From: Lepus europaeus
Taxonomy: Eukaryota > Chordata > Mammalia > Lagomorpha > Leporidae
DNA: 64,000 nucleotides
Assembly (NCBI RefSeq): GCF_033115175.1
Contig: NC_084850.1
Coordinates: 105,879,939-105,943,938, forward strand
Direction of reading: 5' to 3'
Part shown: positions 35,206 to 46,239 of the stretch, one piece after another
Layout of the letters: every line of letters starts with the position of its first letter
Numbering within the stretch: the first letter of the stretch is position 1
The notes under the pieces: model-generated
Database searches by the model: none
What the model saw: the letters and a program-made list of their open reading frames with translations, nothing else
Told to the model about the DNA's origin: nothing
Position numbers and translations under genes: made by a program

Positions 35206-35284
35206 CATAAGATAATTTTTAAAACAGTTTTCATGCAGACCTCATCTGTTCTTCATAAATACACACAAACACGGAAGAAATTAT

Positions 35285-35415
35285 TTGGAAAAACAAGGAA
35301 ATTGTGACTTTAATTCGGTGACTTTCTCAAGATCTCAAAATAAATAGGAGGCTAGGACTAAGATCTCTGAGACAGAGTTCCTGGGACCCCTAAGCTCTGT
35401 ATCACCCCTCTCAGC
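35285..35415 (-). mobile_element. MIR-like fragment, minus strand
   Basis: 'aaggaaattgtgactttaattcggtgactttctcaagatctca' and 'ggaggctaggactaagatctc' match the antisense MIR order loosely. Confidence 0.4.
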
Positions 35416-35620
35416 TTTCCTTCTTATTTTCCCTCTTTCTATGTTTTCCTCAACATTTTCACTTCATTCTATCCCAGGCTTTTAACGTAATCCCTGGTTG
35501 CTCAAATCACTGAATCCCTACCAGTAAGCCATGAAAATAGCTCTTTCTAAGCACAATTGAGAACATTAGATCATTCAGTATTTCCTGAAGACTTTTGCTA
35601 ATGACAGCTAACTATGTTTT

Positions 35621-36300
35621 TTTTTTTAAGTTTTTTTCTTGTAATCCATAAACTTTGTACTTTGTACTTTGGAAATTTGTATTTACTAAATAAAAGTTTA
35701 AAAAAAGGCAAAAAATGTTAATTAATGCTATAACTAGTACTCAAACAGTATTTTACACCTTATGATCTGTGTGGATGCAAGCTGATGAAATCTTTACTTA
35801 ATATATACTAAACTGATCTTCTGTATATAAAGATAATTGAAAATGAATCTTGATGTGAATGGAATGAGAGAGGGAGTGGGAAATAAGAGGGTTGCGGGTG
35901 GGAGGGAAGTTATGGGGGGGAAAAGCCATTGTAATACATAAGCTGTACTTTGTAAATTTATATTTACTAAATAAAAGTTAAAAAAAAGTTTTTTTTATTT
36001 GACAGGTAGAGATATAGATAGAGAGAGAGACAGAGAGAAAGGTCTTTCTTCCGTTGGTTCACTCCCCAAATGGCCGCTACAGCCAGCGCTGCACCGATCC
36101 GAAGCCAGGAGCCAGGAGCTTCTTCCTGGTCTCCCATGTGGGTGCAGGGGCCCAAGCACTTGGCCATCCTCCACTGCCCTCCTGGGCCACAGCAGAGAGC
36201 TGGACTGGAAGAAGAGCAACCAGGACTAGAACCTGGCGCCCATATGGGATGCCGGCACTGCAGGTGGAAGATTAGCCAAGTGAGCCTTGACGCCGGCCCA
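35621..36300 (-). mobile_element. C SINE, minus strand, with two L1 3' ends inside its tail
   Basis: AGCTAACTATGTTTT stands at 35,606-35,620 and again at 36,301-36,315, so the whole 680-base block lies within one target duplication. The SINE body is 35,988-36,300. Its poly-T tail side was split by L1 3' ends at about 35,640-35,705 and 35,718-35,987, both in plus orientation. Confidence 0.85.
35718..35987 (+). mobile_element. Young L1 3' end, plus strand, in the tail of a SINE
   Basis: From 'aatgctataactagtactc' through the G-rich tract (about 35,865-35,925) to TTTACTAAATAAAAGTTAAAAAAAA. A still shorter copy of the same end, about 65 bases, stands just upstream at 35,640-35,705. Confidence 0.88.
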
Positions 36301-36481
36301 AGCTAACTATGTTTTGAATATGTACTGTTATCCTTTTTCAAAACAGTTTTAACTGGAAACATACACTTCTTCACAGGAAACTCCAAACTGTATCTATCCA
36401 TCACTTTGTTTTCTTCCTCAAGGTTTTGATTACAGAGTCACACAATAGATCAATTTTGAACATCTCCAGGTATCCGTTTTT

Positions 36482-36830
36482 TTTTTGTTTGTTTGTTTGT
36501 TTTTGACAGGCAGAGTGGACAGTGAGAGAGGCAGACAGAGAGAAAGGTCTTCCTTTTGCCGTTGGTTCACCCTCCAATGGCCGCCACGGTAGCGCGCTGT
36601 GGCCGGCGCACCGCGCTGATCCGATGGTAGGAGCCAGGTGCTTCTCCTGGTCTCCCATGGGGTGCAGGGCCCAAACACTTGGGCCATCCTCCACTGCACT
36701 CCCTGGCCACAGCAGAGAGCTGGCCTGGAAGAGGGGCAACTGGGACAGGATCAGTGCCCTGACCGGGACTAGAACCTGGCGTGCTGGCGCCGCAAGGCAG
36801 AGGATTAGCCTATTGAGCCGCAGTGCCGGC
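36482..36830 (-). mobile_element. Young GC-rich C SINE, minus strand, full length
   Basis: A T/TTTG-rich tail (about 36,482-36,505) is followed by 'gacaggcagagtggacagtgagag', the GC-rich block 'gcgcgctgtggccggcgcaccgcg' and the head at right. CCAGGTATCCGTTTTT at 36,467 and 36,831 is a perfect 15-16 bp target duplication. Confidence 0.96.
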
Positions 36831-36849
36831 CCAGGTATCCGTTTTTATA

Positions 36850-37703
36850 CTACAGTAAATTAATTATATCCTTGGTCACCTTGTTATACTAAAAATATTT
36901 AAACCTATAGATAATATGAAAAATAATTTTCAAAGTCAATAGTATTTTGTTTTCTTATGATTATTAACCTTCTTAATTTAATTATTATAATTCTACCTAA
37001 GACTTCTTAGAATTGTACTTTCATTATTATTTCCTTTATACCCTTTGGAGCTAAGAATTAATAAGAAAATATCCATAAGTTTGAAGCCAGGAGGGTAAAA
37101 AAATTAAGTGGTTTGTCAATGTACTGACTAGTCAGTTCTTAAATAATTAGGAATTGATTGTACAATTCCCCTTTGAGGAGATGCAGTCAAACATTTCTTG
37201 GAGTGGAGGTTCAATTTGGAATTCCCTAAGTTGAATCTCAGACTTCTGCTTGTTTCATGACTCAGTATCATGTCTGATATCCAGAAAACCTTAGGTGCAT
37301 TCAGAATTTAGGGAGGAAACAACAACACATACACAAAACACACACAAAAAGATCGACCCGTATCTACTACAGCTAAGTAGAAAAGAACATAGGTTCTAAA
37401 GCATTCCTTAGCATATCATCAGCCATAAACAATTCCATTTCTTCTTTGGAGACATAAAAGGTGTATCAGAGGGTGAACCTTGGCATTCCATCTTTGTTCT
37501 TGTTTGTTGTCACATATGTGCAGTGTGTAAATGTTGTACAGGTATTAGATTACCTGAGGGACTGAGGGAAAAACATTAGGACAATGAACAGTCCCTTTTT
37601 TAGAGTACACTAAATATTAGTTATCACAAGAAAATATAAAACCAGAATTATCCTTTGACATTATATTTTAACAAAATACCTTAGTGGTTATTGAACTATT
37701 TTT
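36850..37703. other. Unique DNA, nothing recognised
   Basis: AT-rich, without a recognisable gene or repeat. Confidence 0.5.
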
Positions 37704-37704
37704 A

Positions 37705-38072
37705 TTTATTTTTTATTTTTATTTTTTAAAGATTTATTTATTTATTTGAAAGCCAGAGTTACACACAGAGAAGGAGAGGCAGAGAGAGAGAGAGAGTGAG
37801 AGAGAGAAAGAGAGGTCCTCCATCTGCTGGTTCACTCCCCTATTGGCCACAATGGCCGGAGCTGCAGTGATCCAAAACCAGAAGCCAAGAGCTTCTTCTG
37901 CGTCTCACATGCGGGCGCAGGGGCCCAAGGACTTGGGCCATCTTCCACTGCCTTCCCAGGCCATAGCAGAGAGCTGGACCAAAAATGGAGCAGCTGGGAC
38001 TCGAACCGGCATCCACATTGGATGCGGGCACTGCAAGCAGCGGCCCCACCCGCTACGCCACAGCACCGGCCC
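37705..38072 (-). mobile_element. C SINE, minus strand
   Basis: Full length with a long TTTATTTTT tail and a (GA)n run at about 37,772-37,812. TGAACTATTTTTA at 37,692-37,704 and 38,073-38,085 is the target duplication. Confidence 0.95.
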
Positions 38073-38079
38073 CTGAACT

Positions 38080-38835
38080 ATTTTTAAAAAGTTAATCTAA
38101 TCTTTAAGAAACATAAGCAAAAAAAAAATAGCAAAACTTCTTGAAAAACATTTAAAAATAAGATGCTGTACCTACATGTATAAAAATTTGTGATTTCTCA
38201 CATAAGAAATTATTAGAAATCAGAAGATTCTCTTTCATTTATTTATTGATGACCAGGGAACACTTTTGGGAATGACAGATTTGGAGAAGTTTAAAGTAAA
38301 ATAAGACCTGAAGCACAGCCCAAAAGCAGGTTTTCTGCCTCCTCTGTAACCATTTTGTCTCCTCATCTCCTGTTTATTTCTCTAAGCCTCCTATTTGTTC
38401 CCATGACAGTCACTTGGTGGCTTAAATAAAGGATCTAATTAGATGTATTAAGCTGCTGAGTTTCCTGCTTGTTTGTTTTGTTTTGCTTTTCAACCATTTA
38501 TTTCACAATAATCACCTTGTATCTGCTACTTGTGCTAAGCACCCTAGGGGATAAAAAATCGAATATGATACAGACCCCGTCTGCAGAGAGCCACATTCCC
38601 CCCCTGGCTGTCTTTTTAAAGTTATTTGTAACAGTATTATTTATCGTCAATAATGATATCAACATCAAATTAATCTGGATTTTTTTCTCTTCGACTGAAT
38701 TAAGAGTCCATGCCAACATCAAAACCTCCTTAACCAAAAATGATTATTTGACTATTAAAAAGCACATACAGAACAAACTTTATTTATTTCTTCCTATGCT
38801 TATTCTTTTATTAGATCTATTTGTTTATTTAAATG
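38080..38835. other. Unassigned AT-rich DNA; L2-like scrap at about 38,515-38,600
   Basis: 'accttgtatctgctacttgtgctaagcaccctaggggata' looks like the antisense 3' end of L2. A 133-codon ORF at 38,469-38,870 is the longest outside repeats. It runs through AT-rich sequence, this L2-like scrap and the edge of the HMGN1 copy, so I do not call it a gene. Confidence 0.35.
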
Positions 38836-38839
38836 AACT

Positions 38840-40015
38840 GTTCATAAATAAGATTTTATTGGTGTTGTGAATCAGTACACAGACATTTCAATTTGTATAC
38901 AATTCTTAACATATGTACCAAAAATCTAAAAAGCCATGAATTATCATTCTTTACTTTTTAAAGTTATTCCAGTGACTTTCCAGTTTCAAATATAGAGGCA
39001 ATTCTTCCTTAAGAGGATATCAAGTACCAGTATCTTCAAATGTTGCTGTTACCTAAATCCCACCAATTCACAATTTAATATCATATACAAGACATACTCA
39101 GATTTTCAGTCTTTCATTGCATATTAACAAAGTCATTAGGAAAACTGGACTACCACAACCAAAGATGTTACAGAGTGCACATGGTTCTGACAGAACAACA
39201 AGGATTGGTTTTCTGTAGGAAACAATTCTACTAAACAACATGGAGGAAGTAATTGAAAATATTCAAGACAGGTTAAATGCAGAATTGTGACTGCAAACTG
39301 CCATTGAGTATGCATTGTATTGTAGGATATAAAAACCACCCCACCTATGGAATGTTAAGCTGACACTCAAGACAGTCAAAGCTTTCCATAATTCAATATC
39401 TCTATTTTCTTGTGGTACCCAAAAAAGAACAACCAGCAAATGGTTTGACCTCTTAAAAAATCATTTACACTAAACAAAATGGGATGAAGTGGGCTTCCTT
39501 CCTTCTCAAAAATGTTTCTAGAGCTACTAAAAACATACATTTACAAAACAGTTGATTAAAATATCCCTTTGGATTATATAAGAAGGGAGCCAGGGACCAC
39601 TGATAGGACATGGTGTATATCAATCAGCCTTGGCTTCTTTATCTTCTGCTTCATCAGGGGCTGGGCTCTCTTCATTTTCAGTTGCTGTTTCCTGCAGGCA
39701 AATCTTTAGCTTCTTGGTTAGCCACCTTGGCATGTTTTCCCTTTGCTCCTCTCTTTCCCTTTGTTTGGACTCTTTTGTCCCACTTATCCTTCCCAGCTGC
39801 CTTCTTGGGCTTCATTTCCACTTGCGCAGGAGTACAACCTCACTGATCTCCTCTTGGGCTCTTCCTTCACCACCCTTTTGGCAGAGCTGACCTTCCTCTT
39901 GGGCATCCTTGGCAGCAGGGAGGCTGAGTGCCAGGTGCCTGTGGGCAGTGGTGTGCTGAGAGCATTTGTGAGGCTGGGCTGCCTGACTGCTGCCACTCCT
40001 CCTGCCACCTGAGCT
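38840..40015 (-). pseudogene. HMGN1: Processed pseudogene of HMGN1 (nucleosome-binding HMG protein)
   Basis: The minus strand starts at 39,906 with MPKRKVSSA, then KEEPKRRS, the conserved nucleosome-binding start of HMGN1. The reading frame then breaks. Its continuation with PKKAAGKDK, VQTKGKRGAKGK and VANQEAKDLP lies in a second frame. The C-terminal NEESPAPDEAEDKEAKAD and a stop near 39,622 lie in another. The normal protein is about 100 residues, so nearly the full coding length is present, without introns and with at least two frameshifts. Downstream on the minus strand is about 780 bases of 3'-UTR-like sequence up to an AATAAA at about 38,855-38,860. No clear A tail or target duplication remains, so the copy is not recent. 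HMGN1 has many such copies in mammals. The coding match is certain to me. The UTR limits are inferred. Confidence 0.88.
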
Positions 40016-40345
40016 GCTGGGACTTCAGGCAGAGCCTTAAATGTACTGGAACAGTTGAGTCATACAATGATGAATCTTTCTGATTCTTTTGAATTAATTG
40101 ACTCAACAAATATTTCTGAGCTCCTGTTGCATGCAAGGTGCTGTCATATGACACTTTGTGGTCTATAGAGCAGATGTTCACATTCCCTCAAACTGCATAA
40201 GGGAATTATATACACATTGAGAAAATGTCTACCTGATATTTTGTGACTATATGTCATTAGATCCACTGGTTAAAGAATCAGATTAGATGTTCTGCTTGCT
40301 TTTTGAAAGAAATTGAAAAAGTGAAGAGAGTACTTGAAAGATAGA

Positions 40346-40638
40346 TGGGGTGGGTGTTTGGACTAGCCAGTTAAGATGTCTCAGTATCAGAGTACATGAG
40401 CTGGATACCTGGCTTTGGCTCCCAATTCATTTCCTGATAATGCAGACTCTGAAAGGCACTGATAATGGCTCAAGTAAGTGGGCTTCTGCCACTCATATGG
40501 GAGATCTGAACTGAATTCCTGGCTCCTAGCCTTGGCCTGACCCACTCTCAGTCATTGTTTGCATTTCAGGAGTGACCCAGTGGATGTGGGAGTGCCCCAC
40601 CCCTTTTTGTCTCTCAAATGAGTAAATGAATTTTTAGA
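40346..40638 (+). mobile_element. Old-subfamily C SINE, plus strand
   Basis: 'gggtgggtgtttggactagccagttaagatgtct' head, 'ggcttctgccactcatatgggagatctgaac' middle and 'tctctcaaatgagtaaatgaat' tail. It is of the same old type as the copy at 9,048. Confidence 0.78.
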
Positions 40639-40639
40639 G

Positions 40640-41248
40640 GATGTATAAATAAGGGACTTTAAGTAGGAGCATGAATTGGTATAACCACTTTCAAATGTTT
40701 AGTTAGATCTAAATCTAAACACACATGTACCCTATAAATCAGCAATACAACTACTATTTTGTACACGTCAGAGATGTTACAGGCTTTTTATAACAGCACT
40801 ATTAAAAATAGCCAGAAAATGCAAACTACTCAGATGCCCATCTATAGTCAAATGATGAAATAAATTGTGGTATAGTCACAAAATTGAATTCTGTGCAGTA
40901 ATAGAAATGAGTAACTTACAAGTTAATACAACAGCATGAGCGAATATCACAAATACAATGTTCAGCAAAAGAAGCCAGATATAAAATATGTAGTCTGATT
41001 ATATTCATATGAAATTCTAAGACAGGCAAAACGTACTTATATTATTATAAATCATCATAGTGGTTTCCCCAGGGCAGGAGAGTGATGAGAAGACATCATG
41101 AAGGGAGCTGCTGGTGTGCTAAGTTCCTGGTGTTGATTACATGAGCAAATTTAATTTGGGATATTCCTTGAACATCATACTTATGACATGCGTGTTTCTC
41201 TATAAGCAAATTGTACTTAAATAAGAACTTTTTAAGACCCCAAAATAA
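40640..41248 (+). mobile_element. Old L1M 3' end, plus strand
   Basis: 'aaatcagcaatacaactactattttgtac', 'tataacagcactattaaaaatagcc', 'tcagatgcccatctatagtcaaatgatgaaataaattgtgg' and 'cagggcaggagagtgatgag' follow late ORF2 and the 3' UTR of an old L1. It ends at about 41,245 in an A-rich stretch. Confidence 0.75.
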
Positions 41249-41249
41249 C

Positions 41250-42788
41250 CTTGAAAACCAGTTTGCTGTACTGAGATGTAAATGTTCACTTAATTTCCTC
41301 TACCTTTTATTTTTATTACTATTACTATTTTGGTGATAATTATTTAGTTTCATTCTATTTCAAAGTAGCAATAGTATTTTGTACCATATTCATATTGAGG
41401 TTATAAAGCCAATTAGGTATTGTAGTTTAATTTGCACTATGTGATTTTATTTTTTAAAATTAAGTTTCCAATTTATTGTTCTAGAATGCAGATGGTTTCG
41501 TATATGCAATCTCATTATCAATCAGTGATGTGCAAAACTGTCAAAGTGCAGCAGAATTAGTTGTGAATCTGTAACTTTGACAAATGTCATCTCAGTCCAG
41601 TTCCTTGGTAATCCCAGTTATGAATACTGCATCAAGAAATAGTCCTTGAAAAATTAATTAAATTGAGTTATAGAGACAAAAATGAATGTCAAGGGCAGGG
41701 AGAAAAAGTTAACAAAAGGGAATAACAAACAGCAGCTTATTGAATTGAAGCAATATCTTGCCATGTAAACAGATAATTAAATGCACAGAAGATACTAAAT
41801 TGGAAGGTGTTGCCTTGACCAGAAAAAAATGGAGAAATCATTCTTTTTGGACTAGGAAAGGTTAAAGTCAGGGCAGGAAATAAAATTAAGTTCAACCATA
41901 GGAAAATAGAAGCTGTTCTGCCTGGAGAAAGTAATCTGAAACACAAATATTCTATAGGAGAGAGAAGTTGGAAAGAACAGTATCTTGAGAGACAGAGAAG
42001 CGTAGAAGCATAAAAAAATTAGGCACCAGGACCTGATAGGACTGGAGAGAAAGAATAGTGATCATTTTCAACTTTGAGGAGCCATTTCTTCTCGTTTCCC
42101 TCTGAATTACCAAAGTAATTCCTTTCATGGTCAGTAGAAGTTTCGTAAAGCTAAAACACAAAAGGTAGAAATAGAAATCACATGAAAATGGAATACTTTG
42201 GGGGAAAGACAATTGTACTTCTCACCTTTGCACTGTTTTTGTGGAAAACCAATGCTACTCTTTAAGAATTATATCCATATAGGCACACTATGTATATATT
42301 AGTGTATATGTGTGGATTGGGTTACCTGCTGTACTGTTACAATTAGAACACAATTGATGAGCCTGCTTTAAAAGGTAGGCGAAGAAGGCCAGAGCTGTGT
42401 TTTGTTCCTGCTCTACCTTGACCTCTAGCTCATCAAATATAAAATATAGTCTCTGCTACTCCCAACCTATTCCTCCATTTTATACATTTTCTCTCTTGGT
42501 TGCTACATTTACTGGAACTGTGCATATTATAAACTGTTCCTGAATGTGTGCTGTATAACCTATAAATAATTCATAGGATGCATTGCATGATCTATTTTAT
42601 ATTAAAAACATTTCATTTGGTGATAGAAATTCCAGTGTTAGCAAGATGTCAATAAAATAAAAGCATGCAAATTTTAAAGAAAAGCACCCCAAATTACTGT
42701 GGTTCCAACAGATTTTTGTATTTGCTGAGTCCAGTTCTTCCACATTATTACCAGTTATGTCATTACTTTCTATTCTTCCAATAAATTT
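41250..42788. other. Unique DNA, nothing recognised
   Basis: About 1.5 kb of AT-rich DNA. ORFs of 69-86 codons on the minus strand have no motif and AT-driven composition. Confidence 0.5.
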
Positions 42789-42807
42789 ATTTTCATTTTT
42801 ATTATTA

Positions 42808-43116
42808 TTTTTTTTAAACTTTTATTTAATGAATATAAATTTCCAAAGTATAGCTTGTGGGTTACAATGGCTTCCCCCCTCCCATAACTTCCCTCCCGCC
42901 CGCAACCCTCCCCCCTCCCGCTCCCTTTCCCCTTCCATTCATGTAAAGATTCATTTTCAATTCTCTTTGTATACAGAAGATCAATTTAGTATATATTAGG
43001 TAAAGGTTTCAACATTTTGCCCATATAGCAACATCGAGTGAAAAAACTACCATTGGATTACTAATTATAGCATTAAATAGCAATGTACAGCACATTAAAG
43101 ACAGAGATCCTACATA
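42808..43116 (-). mobile_element. Young L1 3' end, minus strand
   Basis: T-rich left end, antisense tail AACTTTTATTTAATGAATAT, C-rich tract at about 42,870-42,940, then 3' UTR to 'cagagatcctaca'. TTTTCATTTTTATTATT stands on both sides (about 42,790-42,807 and 43,118-43,135). Confidence 0.93.
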
Positions 43117-43136
43117 ATTTTTCATTTTTATTATTT

Positions 43137-43574
43137 TTAATGAAGATCCCTACTTGTACAGTGTGTATTGAAATTTGAGTATTACCAGTCATCTGGAAAG
43201 ATTTGTTTGTACCATTGCTAGAAAACCTTGTCTTTGGAAGAATCTCTTAGTCATATTATTTTAACTGAGAAGCAGCAAGATAATTTTGATTTCACATAAG
43301 TTAAGATGTGTCTTAATTGGGATTCCTTTAAACAAGTCCTGAGATAAGGAGTTGGGTATACGTAGGATAATTCAGAGTCAATCCCTGGAAGAAAAAATAA
43401 GAGTGCATTATTGAAGGAATCACAATTGTGTAGCACTGGACTGCTGGCCCCGCTGGAGATTCCCAGGGAAACACTGTACAACTGATTTCCCCAGAGGATG
43501 GGGAGGCTGGTGCATTTATCCAGTTACTTATTGCAGAGGTTTGCTTTGTTTTGTTCTTATCTAAAGAAACAATT
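43137..43574. other. Unassigned DNA
   Basis: No gene found. The part at 43,320-43,420 may be an old repeat of the same kind as about 2,500-2,600 (both have 'agtcctgaga/agcctgaca' followed by a similar layout), but I cannot name it. Confidence 0.3.
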
Positions 43575-43575
43575 T

Positions 43576-43878
43576 GGGGCCACCATTGTGGTATAGTGGG
43601 TTAAGCTACCAATTGTGATACCTACCATATCAGAGCACCAATTGGTGCCCCAGCTGCTTTCCTTCCAATCCAGCTCCCTGCTAACATGGCTTGGAAGGCA
43701 GCGGAAGATGGTTGAAGTACCTGAGTCTCTGCCACCAATGTGGGAGACCCAGATGGAGTTCTTGGCTTCTGGCTTTGGCCTGGTTCAGTCATGGCTGTTG
43801 CAGCCATTTGGGTAATGAACCAGCAGATGGAAGATTGATTGGTCGATTGATCTGTCTCTCTTTGCCTTTCAAAAAAAG
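43576..43878 (+). mobile_element. C SINE, plus strand
   Basis: Head GGGGCCACCATTGTGGTATAG, tail TTTGCCTTTCAAAAAAAG, then AAGCAATCATT, which may pair with AAACAATTTG at the left as a diverged duplication. Confidence 0.88.
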
Positions 43879-43889
43879 CAATCATTCTG

Positions 43890-44306
43890 TTAAAAAAAAC
43901 ACCAAGAATTCTAGTGAGGCTCAATAATAGCCATTTACAAAGATAAAATCATGTGTGTTGTCATATACTGATAGTTGTTGGAAGACTGCTAATCAAGATG
44001 GTTATTATGGACAGGGCCTAGAATTGACAGTACACTCTCAAACCTGACAGCAAGAATGGTATTCAAGGGCCATGGCAAGTCTGTTATTAGTCATGGTTGT
44101 TTGTGGTGGGTGTAAGTTGTTGGATCTGCATTGAAGACTGTGGTGAGAGGCAATGGTTCAATAAACAGATAGTATAATGTGTCAAGGAATCTTGGTGGTC
44201 CTTTCAAGATCAAGGCTGAGAGGCAAGTTGATCATTATGAATCAAAAGCCAGAACTTTCTGTTTTAAAGTTATGATCCCTCTGACCAGAAAAGGGGAGCT
44301 GTAAGT
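43890..44306. other. Unique DNA, nothing recognised
   Basis: No gene or repeat recognised. Confidence 0.45.
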
Positions 44307-44307
44307 A

Positions 44308-44428
44308 CATGGGTATTTCAAAAAGTTTGTGGAAAGTGGAATTGTTTTGGTGCAAAGCAATTTAGAAGTCCTGGTGTAGGTTTTTTTTCATAATACGCAC
44401 TTCCATGATCTTTTTGAAGACCCCCACA
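44308..44428. mobile_element. Mariner-type short inverted-repeat element (MITE), intact
   Basis: The left end 'catgggtatttcaaaaagtttgtggaa' and the reverse complement of the right end 'ttccatgatctttttgaagacccccaca' are a good inverted pair. TA flanks both ends, as expected for the mariner group. It is about 121 bases with no coding capacity. The ends are related to those of the mariner at 22,688. Confidence 0.78.
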
Positions 44429-44429
44429 T

Positions 44430-45394
44430 ATAAGGCAGAGTTTCAAACTCAAAACAGTGTTAGGGGTCTAAGGGGGTTCCTGGAACAAAGGCAGAGAAGC
44501 AGCCTTATTCCCTAACCTTTGAGACAGGGCAGAGAATTAAAGCTCATGTACTCTGCAGGAATCTGTGGTCATTGAATTTTGCTTGATGGTGAACTCCATT
44601 TGATGTAAGACTGAAGTAACTCAACTACTTCCAAACTCATGCTAAAATTGATCTATGGCAGGTAGGTGCCAATTGGAAGGGCACAGGAGTGAGAGTGGGG
44701 AAGATATGAAAGCAGGAAAGTAGCAGAGTCTGACATTTGTCAGCAGAACAGATTCTTGACATTTTTGAAGAACTAAATTTATTCAGTCATCGTATTTCTT
44801 CAATTGTTTCCTGGGCACATATATTTCTATAATGTCAGTATAAATAAATAATGCACATAAAGAAAATGCTCATACATTTGTCAATTTCTACTTAAATGGT
44901 GGGTTAAACTTTCAAAAATATTTATTCTCCTTCTATGAGTATGTACAGAATACAAAAAGAAGAAAACGTAGTCACAACCTTGTAGAAACTTGCAATATTA
45001 ATTTATTATATGTATACATATAATACATTTAATGTGTATGCAATTAGCAAATTGTTAAGTGTCCCTAGCATCTGTCATACTGCAGATATTTGATACATAT
45101 TTACTAAACTTAGAGCTTATAAATAAATCTGGTGTCTCCTAATATAATAAAAACTCTGTACTTTCAGAGTTTGCAATAGAGAGCATCTCCACCTGAAAAG
45201 GAAAAGATGGACCTTGTAGCATTGACATTTACTTTTTAAACATTCATCTTCCTGCTGGTGTCTCACTAGTTCCCACTGTCAACATTCTGACCTAAGGAGA
45301 TGGTGTTCTCCAAAAAGTGAACTCATGGCTCTCCCCAAAATGCTGCAAATTACTCTTGAGAGTAAGATGAAACATGTCATAGCTGCCACTGAGA
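44430..45394. other. Unique DNA, nothing recognised
   Basis: No gene or repeat recognised. Confidence 0.45.
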
Positions 45395-45625
45395 ACAATG
45401 TCTGGCACCTAGTAAGTTCTATATAAGTACTTTCTGCATATTAACTCATTTAATTCTCACAAAAACTAATGGAATAGGTACTACTCATTCAGGAAACAGA
45501 GGCACAGGATGGTGAAGTTTGTTCATGCTTACCCAGCTGGAAAGTACGAAGCTCAGAATCCCAGCCCAGGCAATGTGACTCCAGAGTCTGTCCTTGTAAG
45601 TACTATATACCCTGCTCCAAGACTA
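45395..45625 (-). mobile_element. MIR element, minus strand
   Basis: In antisense order: 'atgtctggcacctagtaag', 'attaactcatttaattctcacaaaaac', 'ggaaacagaggcacaggatggtgaag', 'cccagctggaaagtacgaagctcagaatccc' and 'gtgactccagagtctgtcct'. It is nearly complete. A 60-codon ORF across its right part is not a gene. Confidence 0.85.
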
Positions 45626-45836
45626 TTCAGGTGTGTAGATAGCAAAAGGAACTCATCTCTGGGAGCACATTGTTTATACTGTAAGGCTTAGTTATCTTAA
45701 TTTTTGCTTCTCCTACATGGGCAAGTTGCATCATGTGTCAGGTGCTATCTTTCTCCTTCTCCTCTGGAGTGGCCTGTCCTCTGAGGCCCAGAAGAATTCA
45801 AAAAAGTAACAAGATGCACTTATACTTTTTCCTAAG

Positions 45837-45846
45837 CCCCCCCCCC
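45837..45846. repeat. Poly-C run of 10
   Basis: Ten C in a row inside unassigned DNA (45,630-45,995), which otherwise shows nothing recognisable. Confidence 0.95.
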
Positions 45847-45999
45847 TTCTTCCAGGACCTGCTCTATCCTACATGACTGATACCAGTGATGTCCATCCTG
45901 TATAGGAGACTGTATCTGCTATGCTTTCTACTTAATATATGTGAAAACAGCTGTTAAAACTATAAAAGAACTGTTAGCAAAATAAAATTTTATAATTGG

Positions 46000-46035
46000 T
46001 ATATATATATACGTATGTATATATATACACACATG

Positions 46036-46076
<41 letters not shown>

Positions 46077-46080
46077 GTAT
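46000..46080. repeat. Compound (TA)n(CA)n(TA)n microsatellite
   Basis: (AT)n, then ACGTATGTATAT, (AC)n with an ATGC interruption, then (AT)n again. Confidence 0.95.
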
Positions 46081-46114
46081 CAAGTGGTATAACTAAAATA
46101 CACTGCTCTAATAT

Positions 46115-46235
46115 CCCTTTTAGGTGAAAATGGCAAACCTTACTCAGCAAGATGTTTATGGAGTCTGTAATCAGCTATCCAGTCAGTTTGGTAGTTACAC
46201 ACAGAAGCATCCTGAAGAGATGAATATGTAGATTA
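46115..46235 (+). other. Unassigned exon-like segment
   Basis: A pyrimidine-rich 'ctctaatatcccttttag' precedes an open stretch reading MANLTQQDVYGVCNQLSS and on to a TAG at about 46,229 (33 codons from the ATG at 46,129). It could be a chance ORF beside a chance splice-acceptor-like site. I recognise no protein in it. No coding claim is made. Confidence 0.2.
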
Positions 46236-46239
46236 ATTT

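Noticed and set aside
38469-38870. 133-codon ORF rich in L, F and I
   Set aside because: AT-rich chance ORF. It crosses an L2-like scrap and the end of the HMGN1 retrocopy and shows no conserved motif.
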